From Photobacterium profundum SS9 (GTDB taxonomy: Bacteria; Pseudomonadota; Gammaproteobacteria; Enterobacterales; Vibrionaceae), in assembly GCF_000196255.1 (NCBI RefSeq), contig NC_006371.1, forward strand, positions 124,001-188,000: 64,000 bases of DNA. The letters run 5' to 3'. Shown here in pieces: positions 18,190-25,933 of the stretch; the first letter of the stretch is position 1, and each line of letters begins with the position of its first letter. Under the pieces are notes generated by a model. The model was not told where the DNA came from, searched no databases, and was given only the letters and a program-made list of their open reading frames with translations. Made by a program: the position numbers and the translations under genes.

Positions 18190-18981
18190 TTATTGTTCTG
18201 AAGGTGGAAAAAGCACCGTAGCAAGATGGTGGTTAACATGCCTTGCTGCCGATGTTGCTGAATCAGCCTTACAGATAAAAGGTGTAACGGCTATCTTACC
18301 TTTCACTTCAACACGAAAAAAGGGTTTAGTATCGGGTACTTGGTACCATTTCATCTTTTTTGTCAAAAAATTGGGCGTAACCGTGATATGAATGACGCGT
18401 AAGTCGGTTTCTGTTCTGACTGCAATTTGTGCAGCCCCACGTTGAAGTTTAGATGTTTTGTTTGGTGTCGTGCGTGTGCCTTCAGGAAATACGAGTAATA
18501 CGTTCCCACTGTCTAAGCGTTGATTACAGTCTTCAATTAAGCTTTCAGGATCTCGATTGGGTATATATCCCGCGGCTTTTACGATGCCTTTTATAAACGG
18601 ATTATGCCAAATACTGGCTTTAACTAAACAATCGCATTGTGGTAAACACGAGGCAATAAGAACGTAATCGATTAGACTTGGGTGATTAGCAACAATTAAG
18701 CAATTACGATCTTGCTGCAGTGTTTCTATGCCTATAAATTTGTAATCGATAGCGCCAAAAAATCGCATTGTTCGACAAAAAAAAGCAAAGGACTGCTGAA
18801 TAATCGACTGAACACGCATTTCGCGTTGGTGCTGATTGTTAGCTGATATCGTTATAATCGGAAAAACGATAAAGGTAAGACAAAGCGCCCCTAAACCAAA
18901 AATTGAAAAACACAGACCAGTCGCGAATACACGCCACAACTTGTTGATGTTTTGTTTGACTGTAAGAGGTCTAGATTCCAT
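18190..18981 (-). CDS. apeD: 1-acylglycerol-3-phosphate acyltransferase-like (PlsC/LPLAT, ApeD-type)
   Basis: A 263-residue membrane-bound acyltransferase. A hydrophobic segment (about residues 15-45) anchors it. The HX4D motif is NHPSLIDY and the second block is FPEGTRTTPN, both diagnostic of PlsC-type enzymes; NRDPESL forms the block between. In APE clusters this enzyme may acylate the glycerol or sugar anchor of the pigment. It follows the chain-length-factor-like gene by 4 nt. Confidence 0.88.
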   Translation of the reverse strand: MESRPLTVKQNINKLWRVFATGLCFSIFGLGALCLTFIVFPIITISANNQHQREMRVQSIIQQSFAFFCRTMRFFGAIDYKFIGIETLQQDRNCLIVANHPSLIDYVLIASCLPQCDCLVKASIWHNPFIKGIVKAAGYIPNRDPESLIEDCNQRLDSGNVLLVFPEGTRTTPNKTSKLQRGAAQIAVRTETDLRVIHITVTPNFLTKKMKWYQVPDTKPFFRVEVKGKIAVTPFICKADSATSAARHVNHHLATVLFPPSEQ

Positions 18982-18985
18982 CGTT

Positions 18986-19738
18986 TTAACGTTTCCAATG
19001 CCATAGCGTACGAGGCGCTGTAATCGTCCATTCTTGTTTGTCGCTAAGTAAGTTAGCGATTACATTCAGTGTTTGTGGGTATTGCTGTTTTGATTCGTGC
19101 ACGTCTTTATTCTTGAGTCCAGCTTCCCAGGCTAGCTGATAGCCATCTCCACTCGAAAGGATCATACCCAAGGCATAACCGTGATATTTGGGTGCATTCA
19201 GTTCGGATGAATCAAATTCTTGATAGGGAGCAGGAAGAGGCTCATCGAAATCAACCACCAGCACTTTCTGTTCAGGGTTATCGCTTAAGTAAGCCGCACT
19301 TTCAATTAAAGCGGCATGAAGTGTATTCTCGCAAGCACCTACTGAGGTAACCGGAATCGCCTGTTTTGTCGCGATCGTATATAAACCTGCAGCCGTATTA
19401 TGTACTGACTGAGAGAACGCAATCGGCGAGGCATCTTCGCCAACTAAGATATCTTGCATCAACTTTACTGTTCTTGTGAGTTCGCCGTGGCGGCTGGCAA
19501 AAACGATATAGTCAACGTTATGACCTTCCGTTAGTGCAAGTGCTGTTTGCATTGCCAGTTTACTTAAAGTACTCATTCGGCGACGCATCATCATCGGCGG
19601 TATTAAATGATGAGGTACTGGCGTGAGTGGTTCTGGCCACCGCTTTTGATTGCTAGCCCATTCTTGCCACGCATTATGATCCAATAAACTTGGCGATAGC
19701 GAGATAAAATTAATTACATTGAAATGTACACTGTTCAT
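18986..19738 (-). CDS. apeC: Chain-length-factor-like ketosynthase N-terminal-domain protein (ApeC-type)
   Basis: First gene of the APE operon, 250 residues, about half a ketosynthase. It keeps the fold region around GVTSVGACENTLHAALIES-type sequence (here VTSVGACENTL) and a VLVVDFDEPLP strand, but lacks the C-terminal His motifs, as in the 'beta-ketoacyl synthase N-terminal' family. From published APE work, a protein of this type pairs with an ApeO ketosynthase as a chain-length factor. The 161-bp gap to the divergent lipoprotein gene at 19900 must hold the operon promoter. Confidence 0.8.
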   Translation of the reverse strand: MNSVHFNVINFISLSPSLLDHNAWQEWASNQKRWPEPLTPVPHHLIPPMMMRRRMSTLSKLAMQTALALTEGHNVDYIVFASRHGELTRTVKLMQDILVGEDASPIAFSQSVHNTAAGLYTIATKQAIPVTSVGACENTLHAALIESAAYLSDNPEQKVLVVDFDEPLPAPYQEFDSSELNAPKYHGYALGMILSSGDGYQLAWEAGLKNKDVHESKQQYPQTLNVIANLLSDKQEWTITAPRTLWHWKR

Positions 19739-19899
19739 TTTTGGTATTGTATACTCGTTGGCTTGTTAGTTCTATCAGTAATATTAATGAATGAGTCATT
19801 GGCTGCACTTTGTGTGAATGTATCTTTGTGCTTGTTTATCCGTTAATAATACAAAAAATATCCATAAAAGCCCTTAACTATTATGAAAAAGGAGAAACA

Positions 19900-20286
19900 A
19901 TGAAACTACTTAAAGGTCTGACCATTGCTGTAATGTTATTGGCTGTTTCAGGTTGTGGGCGTGTACAACCAATCCATAATGTAGAGAATACCCCAGTTGC
20001 TTATAACCTTCAAATTTCACAAGTAAAACAAGCGATTATCGAATCTGGAATGAACCGTGGTTGGATAATGACTGAAACTAAACCTGGTACTATTCGTGGC
20101 GAATATTCTACGCGATCTCATGATGCAGTCATTGATGTTGAATACAATAATAAAACCTACTCAATTAACTACGTTAGTTCAGAAAACCTCAAGTATAGCG
20201 ACGGTAAAATACACCGTAACTATAATCGTTGGGTAAATAACCTTGATGTCGACATTAAAAGAAAGCTGGCTATGCTAGCTCTATAA
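19900..20286 (+). CDS. Small lipoprotein, hypothetical
   Basis: ATG 19900 is preceded by AAAGGAGAAACA, a strong ribosome binding site, and is preferred over an in-frame start at 19810. The 128-residue product has a lipoprotein signal (LLAVSGC). The mature domain (YNLQISQVKQAIIESGMNRGW, then GTIRGEYSTRSHDAVIDVEYNNKTYSINYVSS) matches a pattern common in small Gram-negative lipoproteins of unknown function. Divergent from the APE operon. No evidence that it belongs to that pathway. Confidence 0.85.
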   Translation: MKLLKGLTIAVMLLAVSGCGRVQPIHNVENTPVAYNLQISQVKQAIIESGMNRGWIMTETKPGTIRGEYSTRSHDAVIDVEYNNKTYSINYVSSENLKYSDGKIHRNYNRWVNNLDVDIKRKLAMLAL

Positions 20287-20287
20287 T

Positions 20288-20310
20288 GCTTAAAACATTT
20301 AAGGTTTTTT
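20288..20310 (+). terminator. Terminator after the lipoprotein gene
   Basis: CTTAAA (20289-20294) and TTTAAG (20298-20303) form a short stem with a 3-nt loop, followed by GTTTTTT. The stem is weak but the position, two bases after the stop codon, fits. Confidence 0.5.
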
Positions 20311-20448
20311 ATCGTAAACTAAGGTTTATACCAGCGTCACATCATATTCATTTGATGGGTTATGATGTGGCGTGTTGATTGTGGAGTTCAGAAATTCGTC
20401 ATATTTTTGTCCTTGAACAACATATTATTATGATAATTTACTCAAACT

Positions 20449-20714
20449 TATACCCAAGCTACCTCAAGATGCAGGATTCAGAGTGATCTCAGCGTATCTA
20501 ATTCAAGGAAAATGTGTGTAGGAATGGCATTCCCCTTCAAACACATTTGACACAGAAGTAGATACGCTGAATCACTCCCGAAGGGCGAGTTTTGTTGGGC
20601 TCTATGCGGTGTTACTTATTTTCAACGTAGAACGACTAGGTCTATAAATAAGTGCCTTGCCTAGAGCCCAACAAATTCTCGCTGAAACGAGCATCTTGAG
20701 GTAACTTGGGTATA
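20449..20714. repeat. Long cruciform repeat, full copy (266 bp)
   Basis: The ends are near-perfect inverted repeats: TATACCCAAGCTACCTCAAG... at the left and ...CTTGAGGTAACTTGGGTATA at the right. Nested inside are further inverted pairs: AGCGTATCTA with TAGATACGCT, the self-palindrome GGAATGGCATTCC, and TTGTTGGGCTCTA with TAGAGCCCAACAA. The whole can fold into a branched cruciform. Three shorter relatives lie at 23037, 24432 and 25804. It has no coding capacity, so it is a MITE-like or structural intergenic repeat. The right end lies just upstream of the methyltransferase gene. Confidence 0.9.
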
Positions 20715-20750
20715 CATACTTTACCTTTCGCTTTCATATTGGATTTATCT

Positions 20751-21818
20751 GTGACTTTATATCAAAACGACCCTTTTAATGCACTTGATGCAAAAACAGA
20801 AGCTCAAAAGTTGGCTTTTGCTCCTATCGTTTTCCATACCGCAAGAACACTACGTGATTTAGGTATTCTTACTGCATTAGATCAAGCGGGTAAGCAAGGG
20901 CTCAATGCGGTAGATATTGCTGCAAAAACCAATGTGAGTGAATATGGTGTAAAGGTCTTACTTGATATGGCATTGAGTGCGCATATTGTTACGTGGGATA
21001 AACCTAATTATGTTTTGGCGAATCTAGGCTATTTCTTAGCGAATGATGGGATGACTCGTGCCAATATGGATTTCACTGCGGATGTTTGTTACGCCGCAAT
21101 GATGCATTTGACCGAAGCGATAGAAGAGGGAACGCCTGCTGGTTTGAAAGAGCTAGGTGATTGGACAACAATCTACGAAGGTTTGTCTCAGTTGCCAGAA
21201 AAAGCGAAAGAAAGCTGGTTTAATTTCGATCACTTTTATTCTGACCGTTCTTTCCCTGTGTTACTCGAACGTGTATTTGCCGATAAACCCAAGCGATTAT
21301 TTGATATTGGCGGCAATACGGGTAAGTGGGCATTGCAATGCTGTAATCATAATCCTGATGTTGAAGTGACTATTATTGATTTGCCTCAGCAGATTGAAAT
21401 GGCATTAAAAAATGCGGATGAAAATGGTTTTGCTGAACGCATAAAAGGTTATCCAACTAACATGTTGGATGCTTCTAATTCACTGCCAACGGGCGCTGAT
21501 GTGTGGTGGATGAGCCAGTTCTTAGACTGCTTTTCACCAATGGAAATACTCAGTATTTTACGTCGCGTACGTGCTGCAATGTCTGACGATGCGACAGTCT
21601 ATATTCTTGAGTTGTTCTGGGATTCGCAACGCTATGATGCCGCTGCATACAGTTTGAATGCCACCTCGTTGTATTTTACATGCCTTGCTAATGGCAACAG
21701 CCGTTTCTATCGAAGTGATGATTTTCTAGAAATTGTCAAAGAGGCGGGCTTTGTGGTCGCGACACGTACCGACGATATTGGTCTTGGTCATACTTTATTA
21801 GAATTAAAAGCGGGCTAA
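20751..21818 (+). CDS. SAM-dependent O-methyltransferase, acetylserotonin/family-2 type
   Basis: An N-terminal winged-helix dimerisation domain (ARTLRDLGILTALDQAGKQG and the helix after it) is followed by a Rossmann SAM-binding domain with KRLFDIGGNTGKWALQC (motif I) and VTIIDLPQQIEMA. This is the architecture of small-molecule O-methyltransferases. I choose GTG 20751 (VTLYQNDPFNAL, 355 residues), because an upstream TTG at 20706 lies inside the repeat. A methyltransferase acting on the aryl head group is known for APE clusters, so it may decorate the pigment made by the neighbouring operon; that link is inference from position. Confidence 0.82.
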   Translation: MTLYQNDPFNALDAKTEAQKLAFAPIVFHTARTLRDLGILTALDQAGKQGLNAVDIAAKTNVSEYGVKVLLDMALSAHIVTWDKPNYVLANLGYFLANDGMTRANMDFTADVCYAAMMHLTEAIEEGTPAGLKELGDWTTIYEGLSQLPEKAKESWFNFDHFYSDRSFPVLLERVFADKPKRLFDIGGNTGKWALQCCNHNPDVEVTIIDLPQQIEMALKNADENGFAERIKGYPTNMLDASNSLPTGADVWWMSQFLDCFSPMEILSILRRVRAAMSDDATVYILELFWDSQRYDAAAYSLNATSLYFTCLANGNSRFYRSDDFLEIVKEAGFVVATRTDDIGLGHTLLELKAG

Positions 21819-21879
21819 TTCTAGGGGCTGTGAAAAGTTCATGCCATTGCTATCGGCAGATCTTTTTTCAGCCAGACCT

Positions 21880-21924
21880 TATACCAACCTAAATAAGTTA
21901 TTACCATTTATCCAGATTGGTATT
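21880..21924. repeat. 45-bp imperfect palindrome (ATACCAA ends)
   Basis: ATACCAACCTAAATAAG at the left and its near inverse (CTTATCCAGATTGGTAT-like, ending TTGGTAT) at the right. It lies exactly between the convergent methyltransferase and hydrolase genes and could serve as a bidirectional 3'-end structure. Similar ATACCAA/TTGGTAT ends occur at 22862-22979. Confidence 0.55.
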
Positions 21925-22810
21925 ACTTACTCAACGTTGGCAAGTTGGTATTCGCAACTTGGAATGAAACAGTGCTTGGATCAGCGGCTTCAAATAATGG
22001 CGTCGCTTGTTCTAACCAATTTACAATGCGCTTTTGATTATCAGGGAATGCGTTTGTCATTGCACGGGCATGATTACAAGAATCTAATCGCCAGAAATCT
22101 TTGTTACCAGCTAGCTGTTGATAAATTTCTTCGCCTGACGCGATGGGTACAATATTGTCTGATTCACAGTGAATCACTAATGATTGCATCTCAGGTAAGG
22201 TTGCTACGATTTCTTTAGCCGCGTAATTGTCACGCATTACAAAATGTGCAACCCATGAATACAATTCGCCAAACATTCCTTTATCTAATACAAATTTGGC
22301 TTCATCAACATAACTTGTAAACGATGAATCAATAATGATCCCATCAAGGTTTATTGGATTATCGGCTAGTGCCCGCAAAAATATATTTCCGCCAGTAGAC
22401 GTAGCAACAGTGAAGGTGGGTAGCTGAGTGTTTGTTTGTAATTCTTCTATGTGCTTCAAGATACTTATCGCGTCTAAATAAGCAGATTTGTCGCCAACAC
22501 TGCCTGTTGAATGACCAAAGCCGGAATAGTCAAACACCATCACATCGTATCCATGTTTCGCGAGCCAATCGACTTTTTCTTGTGTTTGCTCCATGTGTCC
22601 GCTATTGCCATGGAAGTGCACAACAAAACCTCGATGCTGAATATCCTCTTCTGCTGGTATCCATAAATGGGCAATACGATTACCAGAACCTGACTCTATC
22701 CAGCGAATATCTGGATTAAGGTTTTGTGCTTTAGAAGGTGCGAAAAAGGCAGTGTTTGCACATCCTTGAGTAAAAAATAAGATAACTATCAAACCCATAA
22801 TATTTTTCAT
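21923..22810 (-). CDS. Alpha/beta-hydrolase lipoprotein
   Basis: ATG 22810 follows GAGAGG; a GTG two codons upstream is less likely. The 295-residue product begins with a lipoprotein signal (IVILFFTQGC). The hydrolase fold shows the oxyanion strand VVHFHGNSGHM, the nucleophile elbow VATSTGGNI (Ser in A-x-S-x-G), an acid-bearing strand CESDNIVP and the catalytic His in SCNHARAM. The HGN and FDYSGFGHS motifs match the BAAT/YfhR/'bem46-like' esterase group. Likely an esterase anchored to the outer membrane; substrate unknown. Confidence 0.87.
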   Translation of the reverse strand: MKNIMGLIVILFFTQGCANTAFFAPSKAQNLNPDIRWIESGSGNRIAHLWIPAEEDIQHRGFVVHFHGNSGHMEQTQEKVDWLAKHGYDVMVFDYSGFGHSTGSVGDKSAYLDAISILKHIEELQTNTQLPTFTVATSTGGNIFLRALADNPINLDGIIIDSSFTSYVDEAKFVLDKGMFGELYSWVAHFVMRDNYAAKEIVATLPEMQSLVIHCESDNIVPIASGEEIYQQLAGNKDFWRLDSCNHARAMTNAFPDNQKRIVNWLEQATPLFEAADPSTVSFQVANTNLPTLSK

Positions 22811-22861
22811 TACCACCTCTCCGATTTTGTTATTTGTACGGAAGAAAGTAGAAAATGGATC

Positions 22862-22979
22862 ATACCAATCTCATCTCATTATTTTTATGATCTTGAGTGA
22901 TGATTCAAAAGAGCATGCATTCATTAAATGTTAGTACTGCAGGGGATTCATCATGAAGAGAATGCAGATAGTTTGGTAT
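22862..22979. repeat. 118-bp element with ATACCAA/TTGGTAT ends
   Basis: The stretch begins ATACCAATC and ends GTTTGGTAT, and inside GATGATTC pairs imperfectly with GATTCATCATG. It fills most of the space in front of the divergent hydrolase and halogenase genes. Whether it is a mobile miniature element or a chance arrangement is unclear. Confidence 0.4.
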
Positions 22980-23036
22980 AATTCTCATAATAGAAATTAC
23001 AATGATCTTATGAGCCAAAGGAAATAGGGGTTGCTA

Positions 23037-23103
23037 TATACCCAAGTCACCTCAAGATGCAGGATTCTCGCTGAAACGAGCATCTTGAGGTAACTTGGGT
23101 ATA
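23037..23103. repeat. Short copy of the cruciform repeat (67 bp)
   Basis: Same ends as the 266-bp copy (TATACCCAAG ... CTTGGGTATA, with CTCAAGATGC / GCATCTTGAG inside), but the interior is reduced to AGGATTCTCGCTGAAACGA. It looks like an internal deletion of the long form and forms one long hairpin 50 bp in front of the halogenase-like gene. Confidence 0.9.
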
Positions 23104-23153
23104 ACGTAATGGCCATTACTTAAAGCTCACTGCCTTTTTCGAGGATTTACCGT

Positions 23154-24410
23154 TTGAGTTCAAAACAGCGTACGCAAGTTGCAATTATTGGTGCAGGCCC
23201 TTCTGGCTCGGTTGCAGCTGCATTACTTCATCAAAAAGGGATTGATGTGGTGGTGCTTGAAAAAAGCCTTTTCCCACGTTTTTCAATTGGTGAAAGCCTG
23301 CTACCTGCCTGTATGGAAGTGATAGAAAAAGCGAATATGCTATCAGCGGTAGAACGTGCCAATTTTCAATTTAAAGATGGTGCGGCTTTTCACCGTAATG
23401 GCAAATATACCTGTTTTAATTTTAAGGACAAATTTACCGAAGGTGCAGGCACTACATTTCAAGTACAGCGGGCAAACTTTGATAAAGTGCTTGCCGACGA
23501 AGCGGTTGAACAAGGCGTTGAAATTCGTTACCAGCATACATTGGTGCACATTGATATTGCAGGTGAGCACTCACTATTAACCGTAAACGATGAGCGCGGT
23601 AAAAGTTATGAGTTAGAGGCTGATTTCGTGTTGGATGCGAGTGGCTTCGGGCGGGTGCTCCCACGTTTATTAGCATTGGAAGAGCCGTCATGTTTACCGA
23701 CACGAAGAGCGGTATTCACGCATATAGTCGACAATATCGATACATCAGTACCAGGAAACCTCGATTACGATCGCAATAAAATTTTAATATCGGTTCATCC
23801 TACTAATCCAGATGTGTGGTATTGGCTAATCCCATTCAGTAATGGAACGTGTTCGTTTGGCATAGTTGCTGAGCCTGCATTTTTTGCTGATTACCCTGAA
23901 GATAATATCGCAGCAATTCAGCAGCTTGCGAGAGAAGAGCCAGGGTTATGTCAATTATTAACCAAGGCTGAGTACCCTAACTCTGCGGGTGAAATTGGCG
24001 GTTATTCCGCGAATGTAAAAACCTTATGCAGCGATAAATTTGCGCTGTTAGGCAATGCGGGTGAATTTTTAGATCCTGTGTTTTCTTCCGGTGTCACCAT
24101 TGCGATGAAATCATCCGAAATTGCGACAGATTTATTGATTCGGCAATTTAATGGCGAATCGGTGGATTGGCAGAAAGAGTATGCCGATACATTAATGAAA
24201 GGGGTTAATACCTTTAGGGCTTATGTTGAAGGTTGGTATTCTGGTGAGCTGCAAGATGTGATTTTTCATGAAAATCCCGATCTTAAAATCAAACAGATGA
24301 TTTGTTCTATTTTAGCGGGGTACGCATGGGATACGACTAATCCATTTGTTGCTCAACCTGAACGCCGGTTGCGTATGATTGCTGAAATTTGCAGAGATAC
24401 GAAAAGCTAA
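23154..24410 (+). CDS. Flavin-dependent halogenase-like oxidoreductase
   Basis: TTG 23154 is preceded by GAGGA at correct distance and gives 418 residues. FAD-binding GAGPSG lies at 13-18, followed by PRFSIGESLLP, a signature of the tryptophan-halogenase group. F-x-x-K-x-G with Lys74 (FQFKDGAAFH) matches the region of the catalytic lysine that forms the haloamine. A VWYWLIPF segment at about 220 corresponds to the WxWxIP motif, and a GNAGEFLDPVFSSGV block closes the FAD site. Related genes accompany xanthomonadin-type aryl polyenes, which are brominated. Whether this enzyme halogenates or only oxidises cannot be told from sequence. Confidence 0.82.
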   Translation: MSSKQRTQVAIIGAGPSGSVAAALLHQKGIDVVVLEKSLFPRFSIGESLLPACMEVIEKANMLSAVERANFQFKDGAAFHRNGKYTCFNFKDKFTEGAGTTFQVQRANFDKVLADEAVEQGVEIRYQHTLVHIDIAGEHSLLTVNDERGKSYELEADFVLDASGFGRVLPRLLALEEPSCLPTRRAVFTHIVDNIDTSVPGNLDYDRNKILISVHPTNPDVWYWLIPFSNGTCSFGIVAEPAFFADYPEDNIAAIQQLAREEPGLCQLLTKAEYPNSAGEIGGYSANVKTLCSDKFALLGNAGEFLDPVFSSGVTIAMKSSEIATDLLIRQFNGESVDWQKEYADTLMKGVNTFRAYVEGWYSGELQDVIFHENPDLKIKQMICSILAGYAWDTTNPFVAQPERRLRMIAEICRDTKS

Positions 24411-24431
24411 CAACTCAGAAGATTAGAGGCT

Positions 24432-24491
24432 TATACCCAAGCTACCTCAAGATTCTCGCTGAAACGAGCATCTTGAGGTAACTTGGGTATA
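24432..24491. repeat. Short copy of the cruciform repeat (60 bp)
   Basis: TATACCCAAGCTACCTCAAG at the left and CTTGAGGTAACTTGGGTATA at the right around ATTCTCGCTGAAACGAGCAT. It lies 21 bp after the halogenase-like gene. Compared with the 67-bp copy it lacks the GATGCAG segment of the left arm. Confidence 0.9.
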
Positions 24492-24496
24492 TCATT

Positions 24497-24533
24497 AATA
24501 CGGCTGTTTTTAATCAAATAGTCGTATTTTTTT
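24497..24533 (+). terminator. Terminator after the halogenase-like gene
   Basis: AATACGGCT (24497-24505) pairs with AGTCGTATT (24520-24528), nine pairs with one G-T, followed by a run of T to 24533. The remaining bases to 24811 contain no gene and must carry the promoter of the Qnr gene; no LexA-type box was seen. Confidence 0.7.
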
Positions 24534-24811
24534 GCTGTTAAGCAAATGAGTTAATTCATATTTTCATTCTTGAATGGAACTACAAGGTTATTGCATTTTC
24601 ATTATTCACTACGTATGTTAGTGAGGTATATTGGGTATCGACAAGTAGCAGATCATCTTCGCGAGTTTAAATCACCTAACAACGTTAGACATTTTGTAAA
24701 CAGATCCTAGTTACTTCAATTATTGTTTTGTTATTCACTATTCTTCCTGCACAAATATTTGACCATCTACTTGTTAAGTATGACATTACTCATTTAAGCA
24801 AAAGGCAATTC

Positions 24812-25468
24812 ATGCATATTACGAATAAAACATTTACTGAACACGATTTTAGTGAGCAAGATCTTCAAGATGCTCGTTTTGAAAATTGTCAGTTTTATCG
24901 TTGCAATTTTAACCGTGCAAATTTATCTGATGCATCGTTTATCGAATGCCAATTCATTAAACGCGGTGACGTGGATGGTTGTCAGTTTGAATATACAAAA
25001 TTAAAAGATGCTAGCTTTAAGCATTGTGATTTGAGCATGGCGCAATTTAGAGGTGCTCAGTGCTTTGGTATTGAATTAAGAGATAGCCAGTTAAAAGGGG
25101 CTGATTTTGTGTTGGCCAGCTTTGCGAATTACATAACCCACAATACCTTCTTTTGCTCTGCTTATATTTCTCGTTGTAATTTATCGTATGCTAATTTTGA
25201 AAATCAACGTTTAGAAAAGTGTGAGTTATTCGAAAATAAATGGAATGGTGCCAACCTATTAGGTGCTACATTCAAAGGCTCTGATTTAAGCCGTGGTGAG
25301 TTTTCGCCGGAAGCATGGGGACAATTCGATATGACGGAATGTAACTTGTGTCATGTTGATCTTACCGGGCTTGATATTCGTCGAGTGAGTGTTGCAAAGG
25401 TGACTATTTGTGATTGGCAGCAAGAGCAATTACTTGAACCTTTAGGGGTTGTTGTACTGCCGGGTTGA
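24812..25468 (+). CDS. qnr: Qnr-type pentapeptide-repeat protein
   Basis: Start ATG 24812 (MHITNKTFTEHDFSEQDL) gives exactly 218 residues, the usual Qnr length; in-frame upstream starts would add a tail absent from the family. The chain is built of A(D/N)LXX pentapeptides (for example ANLSDASFIECQF, ADFVLASF). Two diagnostic Qnr features are present: the CFGIELRD and FCSAYISRCNLSYANFE segments, and the C-terminal WQQEQLLEPLGVVVLPG dimerisation end. Qnr proteins mimic DNA and protect gyrase/topoisomerase IV from quinolones. From memory, Vibrionaceae including Photobacterium carry such chromosomal genes, which are the likely source of plasmid qnr genes. Confidence 0.92.
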   Translation: MHITNKTFTEHDFSEQDLQDARFENCQFYRCNFNRANLSDASFIECQFIKRGDVDGCQFEYTKLKDASFKHCDLSMAQFRGAQCFGIELRDSQLKGADFVLASFANYITHNTFFCSAYISRCNLSYANFENQRLEKCELFENKWNGANLLGATFKGSDLSRGEFSPEAWGQFDMTECNLCHVDLTGLDIRRVSVAKVTICDWQQEQLLEPLGVVVLPG

Positions 25469-25547
25469 TAGTCGTTTGTTCTAAGATGCGAGTATCATTC
25501 AAAGAGGGCTCTTTGGAAAGCATACTCGCCCTAGCTACGAACGATGT

Positions 25548-25760
25548 TTATTTTTTCGTGCGTATGTATAGTTCTTCAACTTTTGTTCTTGCCCATTCCG
25601 TTTTACGTAAAAACTTTAGGCTAGATTTGATACTTGGATCTTGGTTAAAGCAGCGAATATTGATGCGATAGCCTAGTTCTTCCCAACCATAATGCTCGAC
25701 AAGTTCAGTTAATAGCTTTTCGAGAGTGATGCCGTGAAGAGGGTTGTTTGTTTGAGTCAT
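25548..25760 (-). CDS. VF530-family protein (DUF2132)
   Basis: A 70-residue protein if started at ATG 25760; an in-frame TTG at 25772 would add four residues. The sequence [23 protein letters not shown] followed by [22 protein letters not shown] is the signature of the VF530/DUF2132 family of small, possibly DNA-binding helical proteins found across gammaproteobacteria. It is convergent with the qnr gene. Function unknown. Confidence 0.93.
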   Translation of the reverse strand: MTQTNNPLHGITLEKLLTELVEHYGWEELGYRINIRCFNQDPSIKSSLKFLRKTEWARTKVEELYIRTKK

Positions 25761-25803
25761 GTTTATTGCCAATGAAAGAATCTAACGCAAGTATATCAGT
25801 TTA

Positions 25804-25890
25804 TATACCCAAGTCACCTCAAGGTGCAGGATTCAGAGTGGCCTCAGTGTGTTTAATTCAAGGGAAACATGTGTAGGAATGGCATTCCCA
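25804..25890. repeat. Left half of the cruciform repeat
   Basis: Starts TATACCCAAGTCACCTCAAG and continues through GATTCAGAGTG and GTGTAGGAATGGCATTCCC, matching the left ~90 bp of the 266-bp copy. The right arm is missing, so this copy is truncated. It lies in front of the EamA transporter gene and may carry part of its promoter region. Confidence 0.85.
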
Positions 25891-25933
25891 TCCAACCATT
25901 CTCTTATCCTCTTTTTTGTTATTTAGGTATGTT

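Noticed and set aside
24534..24811. LexA box upstream of qnr
   Set aside because: No CTGT-N8-ACAG pattern was found; SOS control as in qnrB is not supported.
20449..25890. CRISPR array
   Set aside because: The repeats are irregularly spaced, inverted-repeat elements of different lengths with genes between them, without uniform spacers.
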